Part shown: piece by piece, positions 14,654-23,083 of the stretch
Layout: each line of letters starts with the position of its first letter
Numbering within the stretch: the stretch's first letter is position 1
DNA from: an uncultured Clostridia bacterium
Lineage (GTDB): Bacteria; Bacillota; Clostridia; TANB77; CAG-465
Assembly: GCA_949106495.1 (NCBI GenBank)
Contig: CARYZD010000006.1
Span: 51,495-115,494, forward strand
Direction of reading: 5' to 3'
DNA length: 64,000 nucleotides
The notes under the pieces: model-generated
What the model was told of the DNA's origin: nothing
What the model saw: only the letters and a program-made list of their open reading frames with translations
The model's database searches: none
Position numbers and translations under genes: made by a program

Positions 14654-16702
14654 ATGAATGAGTCAAACGAAAATTTTCATTTAACAACTGCACCAATAAA
14701 AAAGTTATTAATTAAATTTTCAATTCCTTGTGTACTTGCTATGCTTGTAAGTGCTCTATACAATATTGTTGACCAAATATTTATAGGAAATAGTACAGCA
14801 GGTACTGCAGGAATAATGGCAACAACTTTAGTATTTCCATTTACAGTTGTAGCACTAGCTATTGCTCAACTTATTGGAGATGGATGTGCAACATTGTTTA
14901 GTATTTCACTTGGAGCAAAAGATGAGAAAACAAGTAATAAAAGTGTTGGAAATGCGATAGTAGCAGTAATTTTATTTAGTGTAATTTTAGTTATTGTCGG
15001 ATTTTTACTTATGAAATCAATTTTGGGATTACTTGGAGTAAATGGTTATGACGAAAGATGTATATTATTTACACAACAATATTATAAGATAATTTTATGT
15101 GGTACACCTTTCTATATGTTTGCAGCAGCAATGGCATCTATTATTCGTGCTAGTGGTGCACCAGGGTATTCAATGATTTCAACAATAGTTGGAGCAATTA
15201 TAAATCTAATATTTGATCCAATTCTAATATTTGGATTAAATCTAGGAGTACAAGGAGCAGCATTTGCTACAATTGCTGGTCAAATTATATCTGCAATATT
15301 ATGTGCAATTTATTTTAGAAAACCAAAACTTATGAATTTAAGTAAAGATAGCTTTAAAATTGATACAAAAGTACTTGGAAAACTTATGAAACTTGGTATC
15401 TCAAGCTTTATTACTCAAGTATCTATTGCAATTATTACAATTGTTGCAAATAATGTAGTAGGTACAATTGGTGGAGAAAATGCAACAGATGCTGGTGGAG
15501 CACTTGGTATTGTATTTAAGATATTTGCAATTGTACTTGCATTTAGTTTAGGAGTTGCAGTAGGTGGTCAACCAATAATAGGATTTAACTATGGAGCTAA
15601 ACAATATAAAAGAGTTTTAGAAGCATATAAGTTAATTGCTATTGCAAACATAATAATAGGTTTAATATCTATAGCATTATTTGAGTTTATTCCAGATAAA
15701 ATAGTAAGTCTATTTGGAGGACACGCAAATAATTTAGAATTTTACAGAGAATATGCATGCTTAGCTTTTAGAATATATTTAGGTGGAATATTACTTTGCT
15801 GTATTCAAAAAGCAAGTTGTATTTTCTTACAATCAATAGATAAACCATATAAAGCTATGATTCTATCACTTATGAGAGACGTTATAGTTTTAGTTCCTGG
15901 AGTATGTATATTAGGACTATGTGGAAATTTATATGCAATGCTTTGGGCAGGTCTGGTATCAGATATATGTGCATTTATTGTTACAGTTATATTTGTTACA
16001 ATGGAATGTAGTAAAATCATTAAACTATCAAAAGAAGGCCAAGCAAACGCTATCAATACTCAAGAAAAACAAACAGCCGAAAAAGGAAATTTTGTTATAT
16101 CTATTGGTAGAGAATTTGGTAGTGGTGGAAAATACATAGGTCAAGAACTTGCTAAAAGACTTAATATAAAATGTTATGATAATGAACTTTTAGCTAAAGT
16201 TTCAGAAAATTACAATATAGATATGGCTATGCTTGAGAAAGTAGATGAGAAACAAAAATCTAGTTTCTGGTATAGTTTTGCAACAAATTATGTGTTTTCA
16301 CAAAATGCAGATGTATCACCTATTAGTGCAGAAGATAATCTATTCTTAAAACAAGCAAAAGTTATTGAAGAACTATATAATAGTGATGAAAGTTCTATAA
16401 TTGTAGGAAGATGCTCAGACTATATATTAAAAGATAAGAAAAATGTTATTAAATTGTTTATTTATGCTTCAGATATGGACTTCAAGATAGAAAGAAAAAT
16501 AAAATATGAAGGAATAAATAAATCAAATCCAGAAAAGAAAATAAAACAAACAGATAAACAAAGAGCAGAATATTATAATCATTTCACAAATCAAATTTGG
16601 GGAGATAAAAATAATTATGATGTATGTATTGATACATCGAAGCTTGGTGTAAAAGAAACAATTAATGTATTGGAAACTTACATTAGAAAAATAGTTAGAT
16701 AA
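14654..16702 (+). CDS. MATE efflux transporter fused to a cytidylate-kinase-like domain
   Basis: A 682-residue two-domain protein. Residues ~1-455 are a complete MATE (NorM/MepA-like) multidrug/cation antiporter with twelve predicted helices, DQIFIGN near 38-44 and the repeated GQPIIGFNYGA motif in the second half. After a ~25-residue polar linker, residues 479-682 form a cytidylate-kinase-like domain (PF13189 type): ISIGREFGSGGKYIG P-loop, IIVGRCSDYIL and a lid with DKQRAEYYNHFT. The kinase would face the cytoplasm; its substrate is unknown. The gene is monocistronic behind a terminator-controlled leader, and a paralogue of the same fusion lies at 34025. Start: AAGGAGG, 10 bases upstream. 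Confidence 0.9.
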   Translation: MNESNENFHLTTAPIKKLLIKFSIPCVLAMLVSALYNIVDQIFIGNSTAGTAGIMATTLVFPFTVVALAIAQLIGDGCATLFSISLGAKDEKTSNKSVGNAIVAVILFSVILVIVGFLLMKSILGLLGVNGYDERCILFTQQYYKIILCGTPFYMFAAAMASIIRASGAPGYSMISTIVGAIINLIFDPILIFGLNLGVQGAAFATIAGQIISAILCAIYFRKPKLMNLSKDSFKIDTKVLGKLMKLGISSFITQVSIAIITIVANNVVGTIGGENATDAGGALGIVFKIFAIVLAFSLGVAVGGQPIIGFNYGAKQYKRVLEAYKLIAIANIIIGLISIALFEFIPDKIVSLFGGHANNLEFYREYACLAFRIYLGGILLCCIQKASCIFLQSIDKPYKAMILSLMRDVIVLVPGVCILGLCGNLYAMLWAGLVSDICAFIVTVIFVTMECSKIIKLSKEGQANAINTQEKQTAEKGNFVISIGREFGSGGKYIGQELAKRLNIKCYDNELLAKVSENYNIDMAMLEKVDEKQKSSFWYSFATNYVFSQNADVSPISAEDNLFLKQAKVIEELYNSDESSIIVGRCSDYILKDKKNVIKLFIYASDMDFKIERKIKYEGINKSNPEKKIKQTDKQRAEYYNHFTNQIWGDKNNYDVCIDTSKLGVKETINVLETYIRKIVR

Positions 16703-16713
16703 TAAATATAAAT

Positions 16714-16757
16714 AAACAATAAAAAGACCTACAAAATAATTGGTCTTTTTATTGTTT
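16714..16757 (+). terminator. Intrinsic terminator after the first MATE-kinase gene
   Basis: A 16-bp perfect stem (AAACAATAAAAAGACC / GGTCTTTTTATTGTTT) with a 12-base loop begins 11 bases after the stop codon. The 3' arm contains TTTTT. Confidence 0.85.
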
Positions 16758-16863
16758 GGGAGGAGAATTGCTAAAAAGAATAAATAATATGTAAAGAAAG
16801 ATATTTTATTGATAATTATCTCTCCTTATGATATATTAATGGCATATTGAAAGGAGCAAAAAT

Positions 16864-17496
16864 ATGGCTTTTGACTATAAAAAAGAATATAAGGAATTCT
16901 ATATGCCTAAAAATAAACCAAGCATAGTAGAAGTACCAAAAATGAATTATATTGCAGTAAGAGGAAAAGGAAATCCAAATGATGAAAATGGAGAATATAA
17001 AAAATCTATTGAATTATTGTATGCTATTGCTTTTACAATTAAGATGAGTTATAAAGGAAATTATAAAATAGATGGATATTTTGAATATGTTGTACCACCA
17101 CTTGAGGGCTTTTGGTGGCAAGAAGGAATAAATGGAATAGATTATAATAAAAAAGATAAGTTTAATTTTATTTCAGTAATAAGATTACCAGATTTTGTAA
17201 CAAAAAAGGACTTTGAATGGGCAATTAAAGAGGCAATAGAGAAGAAGAAAAAGAATTATTCGAAAGTAGAATTTTTAACTTATGATGAAGGACTTTGTGT
17301 TCAATGCATGCATATTGGTTCGTATGATAATGAACCTGAAACAGTAGAATTAATGCACCAATATATGATAGAAAATGGATATGAGTTAGATATAACGGAG
17401 AAAAGGTTCCATCATGAAATATATTTGAGTGATCCGAGAAGATGTGATGAGAGTAGACTAAAAACAGTTATAAGGCATCCAATAAAAAAGACCTAA
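16864..17496 (+). CDS. GyrI-like small-molecule-binding domain protein
   Basis: A 210-residue stand-alone GyrI-like/SOUL-fold protein: PKMNYIAVRGKGNPND (about 25-40), a central block VVPPLEGFWWQ and the C-terminal block with YEGLCVQCMHIGSYDNEP-like sequence and HHEIYLSDPRRCDESRLKTVIRHP. Members bind or sequester small molecules, and some hydrolyse cyclopropanoid compounds; they often protect against toxic ligands. AAAGGAG lies 8 bases before the ATG. The gene stands alone between terminators. Confidence 0.8.
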   Translation: MAFDYKKEYKEFYMPKNKPSIVEVPKMNYIAVRGKGNPNDENGEYKKSIELLYAIAFTIKMSYKGNYKIDGYFEYVVPPLEGFWWQEGINGIDYNKKDKFNFISVIRLPDFVTKKDFEWAIKEAIEKKKKNYSKVEFLTYDEGLCVQCMHIGSYDNEPETVELMHQYMIENGYELDITEKRFHHEIYLSDPRRCDESRLKTVIRHPIKKT

Positions 17497-17589
17497 TTTA
17501 ATTAAACAAAGTTTGAAAATTGTCTTATTCTGTGCTATTATATAAAAGTAATTAATGTTGATTGAATAATATAAAAAGGGGGAATAAAA

Positions 17590-18180
17590 ATGTCAACATA
17601 TTATAAACATACAAGAGTAGAAGATGCAAATATTCCATATAGTTTTCAATGCGAGAGTTGTATGAAAAATAGTGGAGATTTAAAAGCATATATTGTTGGA
17701 GATACAGCAACATATAATAGTAATTTTAAAACTTTAAGTGCTGAAAGAGAAGTAAAACTACAAGAAGAAGCACATGATAATCTTGTAAAGAAGCTAAAAG
17801 AAATACATAAGGATGTTAAAGAAAAAGAAGTTTATGCGACAGAATTTAAAGATGAATGCCCACATTGTCATAAACCTCAATCATGGGCTGTAAGTGGACT
17901 TAAAAAGAAAAGATTTGACACACCTATAGTTATCTTTGGGGTTGGAGTAATTATATTTATCATTGGTTTAATAGGATATTTTACTGAAAAAATAGAATAT
18001 CTAACACTACCTATGACATTTGCAATTTTAGGTGTAGCATTTGTGTGTGCTGCTATAAGCTTTATATGGAATACTATAAAAATTAATAAAAAAATAAAAG
18101 AAACTTCTACTAGTGGAACAAAAAATATTCCAAGTATTAATTGGGAAGAAGTACAATATCTATTAGACGAAGAAAAATAA
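17590..18180 (+). CDS. Hypothetical zinc-ribbon protein with two membrane helices
   Basis: A 196-residue protein. An N-terminal Cys pair (CESC, about 19-22) and a second pair with a His (CPHCHKP, about 92-98) could form one zinc site. A charged, probably helical stretch lies between them (about 50-85). Two adjacent membrane helices follow (about 112-130 and 137-158) and then an acidic cytoplasmic tail. I recognise no named family. GGGGGAAT lies before the ATG. It is monocistronic and ends at a terminator. Confidence 0.55.
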   Translation: MSTYYKHTRVEDANIPYSFQCESCMKNSGDLKAYIVGDTATYNSNFKTLSAEREVKLQEEAHDNLVKKLKEIHKDVKEKEVYATEFKDECPHCHKPQSWAVSGLKKKRFDTPIVIFGVGVIIFIIGLIGYFTEKIEYLTLPMTFAILGVAFVCAAISFIWNTIKINKKIKETSTSGTKNIPSINWEEVQYLLDEEK

Positions 18181-18195
18181 ATATAAAAGAATAAT

Positions 18196-18227
18196 GGGAT
18201 AGCTAATTGCTATTCCTTCATTTTTTT
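18196..18227 (+). terminator. Intrinsic terminator
   Basis: An 8-bp stem GGGATAGC / GCTATTCC (one G-T pair) with a 5-base loop, then TTCA and seven T. Confidence 0.8.
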
Positions 18228-18319
18228 AATTATATTACTACTCGATAAATACATATTGTTGTGTTATTCTTAAATAAATCATAAGAACATTTATATATTT
18301 TTTATTTAGGAGATATATT

Positions 18320-18748
18320 ATGGTTAGAAAATTTAAAACTCAAGATATAGATGAAGTAATGGTAATATGGCTAGATACAAATATAAAGGCACATGATTTT
18401 ATAGATAAAAATTATTGGAAAGAACATTATGAAGAAGTAAAATATGCAATATTAAATGCTAAAGTATATGTTTATGAAAAAGATAATAAAATATTGGGCT
18501 TTATTGGAATTATAGATGGATATATTGCTGGTATATTTGTAAAAGATGGTATGCAAGGAAATGGAATAGGAAAAATTCTTATTGATACATGTAAAAAAGA
18601 TAGTAACGAATTAACTTTAAATGTATATGAACAAAATGAAAAAGCATTTAAATTTTATTTAAGAGAAGGATTTTATATAGTAAGCAAAAATATAGATAAT
18701 GATACAAAGGAAAATGAATTATGCATGGAATGGAAAAAGAAGAGGTAA
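18320..18748 (+). CDS. GNAT family N-acetyltransferase
   Basis: A 142-residue GNAT acetyltransferase: N-terminal MVRKFKTQDIDEVMVIWLDTN, the acetyl-CoA-binding loop GMQGNGIGKILID (motif A, about 86-98) and motif B LNVYEQNEKAFKFYLREGF. The layout is close to YjaB/RimI-type enzymes. The acceptor substrate is unknown. AGGAG lies upstream of the ATG. A 71-residue winged-helix-like gene follows after 82 bases. Confidence 0.85.
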   Translation: MVRKFKTQDIDEVMVIWLDTNIKAHDFIDKNYWKEHYEEVKYAILNAKVYVYEKDNKILGFIGIIDGYIAGIFVKDGMQGNGIGKILIDTCKKDSNELTLNVYEQNEKAFKFYLREGFYIVSKNIDNDTKENELCMEWKKKR

Positions 18749-18830
18749 TACAGAGACTCTTGGAATTGAAATTGATAGTATTATAACAAAAGTATATATT
18801 TTAAAAGGATAAAATTTAAAGGAGAATAGT

Positions 18831-19046
18831 ATGAGTAAATATAAACCATTATGGGAATACTTAAAGGATAATAATGAAGAAGAATATAATATGTCTTTTG
18901 ATACTATAAAAGATATTTTAGGATTTAATATAGATCATTCATTTTTAACATATAAGAAAGAACTAAAAGAGTATGGATATGAAGTTGTAAAAATATATAT
19001 GAAAGAAAAAACAGTTGTAATTAAAAAATATAATATTAAAATTTAA
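18831..19046 (+). CDS. DUF7662-like small winged-helix protein
   Basis: A 71-residue soluble protein: SKYKPLWEYLKDNN at the start, LSF-type helix TIKDILGFNIDHSFLTYKKEL and a basic C-terminus. It resembles small clostridial proteins grouped as DUF7662, predicted to adopt a winged-helix fold. Function unknown. AAAGGAG precedes the ATG and a strong terminator follows. Confidence 0.6.
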   Translation: MSKYKPLWEYLKDNNEEEYNMSFDTIKDILGFNIDHSFLTYKKELKEYGYEVVKIYMKEKTVVIKKYNIKI

Positions 19047-19047
19047 A

Positions 19048-19079
19048 GATTATCATTAAAAAAATGATAATCTTTTTTT
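19048..19079 (+). terminator. Intrinsic terminator
   Basis: A 10-bp perfect stem (GATTATCATT / AATGATAATC), 5-base loop, then seven T. Confidence 0.88.
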
Positions 19080-19088
19080 ATTTTATAC

Positions 19089-19129
19089 TTGACTTTTATA
19101 GCCAAACTGTATATACTGTATATATACAG
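19089..19129 (+). promoter_or_regulatory. Promoter with embedded GntR (YtrA-type) operator
   Basis: TTGACT (19089-19094) and TATACT (19112-19117) are 17 bp apart. A perfect inverted repeat, CTGTATATA - 5 bases - TATATACAG (19107-19129), covers the -10 and start region. A repressor bound there would block RNA polymerase. The first gene of the operon encodes the likely repressor. Confidence 0.8.
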
Positions 19130-19147
19130 AGACAAAAAGGAGAAAGT

Positions 19148-19525
19148 ATGAACATTATAATAAGTAATTCTAGTAGCATTCCAATTTATGAGCAAATAAA
19201 AGAACAAATAAAAAATAAAATTGTATCTAACGAATTAAAAACAGGTGAAATGTTACCTTCAATAAGAAATTTAGCAAAGGACTTGAGAATAAGTGTAATT
19301 ACAACTAAAAGTGCATATGAAGAACTTGAAAAAGAGGGCTATGTTGAAACGGTGCCTGGAAAAGGAACATATGTAGCAAATAAAAATACTGAACTTATTA
19401 GAGAAGAACAATTACAAAAGATAGAAGGATTAATAGACACAGTTGTTTCAATTGCTAAAATTAGTAAGATTACTAAAGAAGAAATAAGAAATATGTTAGA
19501 TATATTATATGAGGAGGATAAGTAA
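19148..19525 (+). CDS. GntR family regulator (YtrA subfamily)
   Basis: A 125-residue short GntR regulator: winged helix at residues 10-75 (IPIYEQIKEQIKNKIVSNEL, LPSIRNLAKDLRISVITTKSAYEEL, GKGTYVA) and a ~40-residue dimerisation helix pair, as in the YtrA subfamily. Such proteins repress their own operon and the linked ABC transporter. The ATG at 19148 is preceded by AAAAGGAG; the frame is open further upstream, through the operator and the preceding terminator, and those codons are not translated. The ABC ATPase starts at its last base (TAATG overlap). Confidence 0.92.
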   Translation: MNIIISNSSSIPIYEQIKEQIKNKIVSNELKTGEMLPSIRNLAKDLRISVITTKSAYEELEKEGYVETVPGKGTYVANKNTELIREEQLQKIEGLIDTVVSIAKISKITKEEIRNMLDILYEEDK

Positions 19526-20382
19526 TGGAAAATGTAATAGAGATTAGTAATCTATATAAAAAATACAATAATTTTGAATTAAAAAATATTAATTTAAATG
19601 TACCAAAAGGTATGATAATGGGACTAATAGGAGAAAATGGCGCAGGAAAAACTACAACAATAAAAGCCATACTTAATGTAATAAATTCATATAGTGGAGA
19701 AATAAAAGTATTTGGCAAAGATAGTAAAATTTATGAAAGGGAAATTAAAGAAGATATAGGAGTAGTTCTTGATGATAGCTTTTTATCTGAATGCTTAAAT
19801 CCTTGTGATATAAATAAAATAATGGAAAAAGTATATAAAAATTGGGATGAAAAACTGTATTTTAAATATATAGAAGATTTTAAATTACCCAAAAATAAAA
19901 TTTCAAAAGAATATTCAAGTGGAATGAAAATGAAATTAAAAATTGCTACTGCACTTTCGCATAGTCCAAAACTTTTAATATTAGATGAACCAACAGCAGG
20001 ACTTGATCCAATTGCAAGAAATGAGATATTAGATATATTTCAAGATTTTATACAAGACGAAGAGCACTCGATACTTGTATCAAGTCATATAACATCAGAT
20101 TTGGAGCATATTGCGGATTATATTACATTTATAAATAATGGCGAAATTATACTTACTAAAACAAGAGATGAATTACTTGAAAAATATGGAATCGTAAAAT
20201 GTACTAAAGAAGATTTTGAAAAAATAGATAAAAAAGATTATATAAAATACAGAAAACACAAATATGAATATGATATCTTAGTAGAAAATAAAGAAGAATT
20301 TAAAAGAAAATATGATATTCAAATAATAGATAAACCATCAATAGAAGATATAATGGTAATGTATGTTAAGGGGGGGAAATAA
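19525..20382 (+). CDS. ABC transporter ATP-binding protein
   Basis: A 285-residue ATPase partner in a GntR-ABC cassette. Walker A GENGAGKTT (about 37-45), signature EYSSGMKMKLKIA, Walker B LLILDEPTAGLDP and switch His in SSHITSDLEHIAD. A ~75-residue C-terminal region follows the ATPase core. The start overlaps the GntR stop by one base, and the permease gene starts one base after its stop codon, so translation is tightly coupled. Cassettes of this type usually respond to cell-wall-active peptides; the substrate is unknown. Confidence 0.92.
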   Translation: MENVIEISNLYKKYNNFELKNINLNVPKGMIMGLIGENGAGKTTTIKAILNVINSYSGEIKVFGKDSKIYEREIKEDIGVVLDDSFLSECLNPCDINKIMEKVYKNWDEKLYFKYIEDFKLPKNKISKEYSSGMKMKLKIATALSHSPKLLILDEPTAGLDPIARNEILDIFQDFIQDEEHSILVSSHITSDLEHIADYITFINNGEIILTKTRDELLEKYGIVKCTKEDFEKIDKKDYIKYRKHKYEYDILVENKEEFKRKYDIQIIDKPSIEDIMVMYVKGGK

Positions 20383-20383
20383 T

Positions 20384-21049
20384 ATGAATATAATAAAAGG
20401 ATTGATGACAAAAGATTTACTACAATTAAGAAGTTATAGAAAATCTTTAATTATATTTATAATAATATATTTTTTAGTAGCAATATCACAATCTAGTATA
20501 AATGGAATCAGTACAATGCTTGTAATTATGCTAACGCTTGGACTGGGGATGTTTAGTATGGCTACATTTAATTATGATGAGGTATCAAAAACAGATAAAT
20601 ATATTTTAACATTACCACTTACAAGAAAAGAAGTTGTACTTTCGAAATATATATTTTGTATATGTTCTACATTAATTGGATGTATTATTGGAATGGTACT
20701 AAGTTTTATTATAACTTTTATATTTACTAAAAGTATACCAAATATATTTGAAATTATAAGCATAGGTATAGGAGCAATATTTGGAATAAGTATTATTGAA
20801 ACTATTCAAATACCATGTATATATAAATGGGGTGCAGAAAAAGGTAGACTAAATATGTTTATTTTAGTAATTATTGTATCATCAATTCTTGGTGGAATAA
20901 GCTATATAAATTTTGATATAATTCAGGTAAGCAATTTATTAAGTTTAATAGAAAAAATATTACCTATTATATTGTTAATTGCTATATTTTTTATAAATTT
21001 TATATCATATAAAGTATCATATAAAATTTATAGTAAAAAAGAATTATAA
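20384..21049 (+). CDS. ABC-2 transporter permease
   Basis: A 221-residue membrane protein with six hydrophobic segments, of the ABC2_membrane_5 type that partners YtrA-regulated ATPases. The ATG at 20384 has GGGGGGAA upstream; an in-frame ATG at 20363 would put this site inside the gene, so I reject it. It is the third gene of the GntR-ATPase-permease operon and is followed by a terminator. Confidence 0.85.
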   Translation: MNIIKGLMTKDLLQLRSYRKSLIIFIIIYFLVAISQSSINGISTMLVIMLTLGLGMFSMATFNYDEVSKTDKYILTLPLTRKEVVLSKYIFCICSTLIGCIIGMVLSFIITFIFTKSIPNIFEIISIGIGAIFGISIIETIQIPCIYKWGAEKGRLNMFILVIIVSSILGGISYINFDIIQVSNLLSLIEKILPIILLIAIFFINFISYKVSYKIYSKKEL

Positions 21050-21086
21050 TAATATAACCATTAAAAAATTAAATAGAAAAAGTATT

Positions 21087-21116
21087 AAAGTAAACCATGT
21101 TATGGTTTGCTTTTTT
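21087..21116 (+). terminator. Intrinsic terminator of the first GntR-ABC operon
   Basis: Stem AAAGTAAACCAT / ATGGTTTGCTTT (one T-G pair) with a 3-base loop and six T. Confidence 0.85.
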
Positions 21117-21153
21117 GTGATATAATATATCAAAAAAGGAGAGAAAAATAGAA

Positions 21154-21690
21154 ATGTCAAAGAGTAAAAAAATTATAATGTCAGCGTTATTAATTGCATT
21201 AACTGTTATTTTATCAAGATTTTTAGCAATAAAAACTCCACTACTTAGTATTAATTTTGCATTTGTACCAGTTGTTTTATGTGCAATTTGGCTTGGACCA
21301 AAATGGGCTATACTTGTAAATGTAATCTCAGATTTGATTGGAGCAACATTATTTCCATTTGGTTCATTTTTTATTGGATATACTGTTACTAAAGTAGTTT
21401 CAGGGCTTATATATGGAATTTTATTATATAAAAAAGAAGATAATACCTATTCAAATAAACAATTTATTTTTAGAGTAATAATGGCAGTTATGTTAGTTAC
21501 AGTTATCGCCAATATTGGACTTAATACATTTTGGATAAAAATTACAACAGGAAAAGCATTTATGGTATTACTTTCTGCAAGGATAGTAAAAGAATTAGTT
21601 ATGATACCAATAGAGATAATAACAATAATTATTTTAGAAAATACTTTAAGAGTACCGTTTAATAAATACATAAGAGGCGAAAATGATTAA
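21154..21690 (+). CDS. ECF transporter S component (folate-type)
   Basis: A 178-residue substrate-binding membrane subunit of an energy-coupling-factor vitamin importer with six predicted helices. The pattern ALLIALTVILSRFLAIKTP, INFAFVPVVLCAIWLGPKWA and DLIGATLFPFGSFFIGYT is characteristic of the folate-specific FolT-type S components, although riboflavin or other vitamins cannot be excluded. It overlaps the following ATPase gene by 8 bases, so it has a dedicated energising module instead of relying only on shared EcfA-A'-T. AAAGGAG lies upstream. Confidence 0.8.
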   Translation: MSKSKKIIMSALLIALTVILSRFLAIKTPLLSINFAFVPVVLCAIWLGPKWAILVNVISDLIGATLFPFGSFFIGYTVTKVVSGLIYGILLYKKEDNTYSNKQFIFRVIMAVMLVTVIANIGLNTFWIKITTGKAFMVLLSARIVKELVMIPIEIITIIILENTLRVPFNKYIRGEND

Positions 21691-22504
21691 GATAAATAAT
21701 TTAACATATGGATATAAAAAAGGTAAAAATATATTAAGAAATATTAATTTAGAGATTAAAGAAAATGAAACTGTCGTTATAATGGGAAAAAATGGTTCAG
21801 GAAAATCTACTCTTGGAAAATTAATTTCTGGAATTTTAAAAGTAAAAAGAGGAAACATATTTATAGATGGATTAGATATATCAGATAAGAAAAATAAAGA
21901 GAAAATAATAAATGAGATTGGGATTGTTTTTCAAAATCCAGAAAATCAAATAATATTTAATAATATAGAAGATGAGCTATCTTTTTCTTTAGATAAATTA
22001 GATAAGAAAGAAAAAGAAGAGATAATAAAAGATGTATTGAAAAAAGTTCATATGGAGGATAAAACTAATGAAGATTTATATGAACTATCGTTAGGGCAAA
22101 AACAAAGAATTGTAATTAGTGAAGTACTTGCTAAAAAGCCCAAATATATTATATTTGACGAACCAACAACTATGATTGATAGCGCTGGAAAAGAAGAAAT
22201 ACATAGTATAATAAAAGAATTAAAGAAAGAAGAATATACAATTATATATATTACTAATATGGCAGATGAAATGCTTTTAGCAGATAGAATAGTTATAATT
22301 GAAAATGGAGAAGTAGTAGATACTATATTAAAAGATGAATTGATTAATAAAATTAATATATTAGTAAAGCATGGTATTAAAGTACCACTAATTATTCAAA
22401 TAGTACAAGCATTAAAAGAAGAAGGAATTGATATAAATCTAAATGAGTTATCTACAGAAGAATTAATATTAAAAATTAAAGGAATAGCAAAAAATGAAAA
22501 ATAG
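21683..22504 (+). CDS. ecfA: Energy-coupling factor ATPase
   Basis: A 273-residue ECF-type ABC ATPase. Walker A GKNGSGKST (35-43), Q-loop VFQNPENQ (82-89), signature LSLGQKQR (135-142) and Walker B YIIFDEP (155-161) are intact. At the switch-His position the sequence is ITNMADE, so Asn192 stands where the catalytic His of the H-loop is expected (ITH in most EcfA proteins). As the only ATPase in the cluster it would either form a homodimer or pair with an EcfA elsewhere. It overlaps both neighbours (8 and 11 bases), giving an S-A-T operon. Confidence 0.88.
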   Translation: MIKINNLTYGYKKGKNILRNINLEIKENETVVIMGKNGSGKSTLGKLISGILKVKRGNIFIDGLDISDKKNKEKIINEIGIVFQNPENQIIFNNIEDELSFSLDKLDKKEKEEIIKDVLKKVHMEDKTNEDLYELSLGQKQRIVISEVLAKKPKYIIFDEPTTMIDSAGKEEIHSIIKELKKEEYTIIYITNMADEMLLADRIVIIENGEVVDTILKDELINKINILVKHGIKVPLIIQIVQALKEEGIDINLNELSTEELILKIKGIAKNEK

Positions 22505-23060
22505 CATTATATTTATATTATTTATTATATATACAACAACGATATTTTTTTTAGATGATGTAATTATATTATTAATAGTGTTTATAATTAATCTAATTTT
22601 AAATTTTTTATTTAAAGTAAAAATTTCTGATACAATAAGATATATTATAAAAATATTACCATTTATACTATTAACAGTAATAATAAACTGGATATTATCT
22701 AATTACAAGTATAGTATTTTAGTCGGCATAAAATTATTACTAGTATGTCATATAACCTATATTTATTCCAAAACAACATCAGTAAGAAAAATAGCAAATA
22801 CAATAAAAAATATTTGTTATCCATTAAAAATAATAAATATAGATACTAAAGACATAGAAGTAATGGTATGCATCTCTTTATCGATGATACCTATTTTAAA
22901 AAAAGAATTTAATCAAGTAAAAGAAGCATGTATGGTAAAAGGTATAAAATATAATATAAAAAATATTAAGATAATTTTATCTAAATTATTAATTTCAATA
23001 TTAAAAAGAGTAAATGAGATAGAAGAATCTCTTATATCAAAAGGATATGTAGAAGAATGA
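22494..23060 (+). CDS. ecfT: ECF transporter transmembrane component EcfT-like
   Basis: A 188-residue membrane protein with about four or five hydrophobic segments followed by two long basic helices, as in EcfT. The helices carry the coupling motifs that dock on the ATPases: here EACMVKGIKY and EESLISKGYVEE, with Lys where the usual XRX motif has Arg. It is shorter than typical EcfT (about 250 residues). It overlaps the ATPase gene by 11 bases. Together with the S component it forms a self-contained vitamin importer. Confidence 0.78.
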   Translation: MKNSIIFILFIIYTTTIFFLDDVIILLIVFIINLILNFLFKVKISDTIRYIIKILPFILLTVIINWILSNYKYSILVGIKLLLVCHITYIYSKTTSVRKIANTIKNICYPLKIINIDTKDIEVMVCISLSMIPILKKEFNQVKEACMVKGIKYNIKNIKIILSKLLISILKRVNEIEESLISKGYVEE

Positions 23061-23083
23061 TTAGAATTTAGGAGGAAAAAAGT

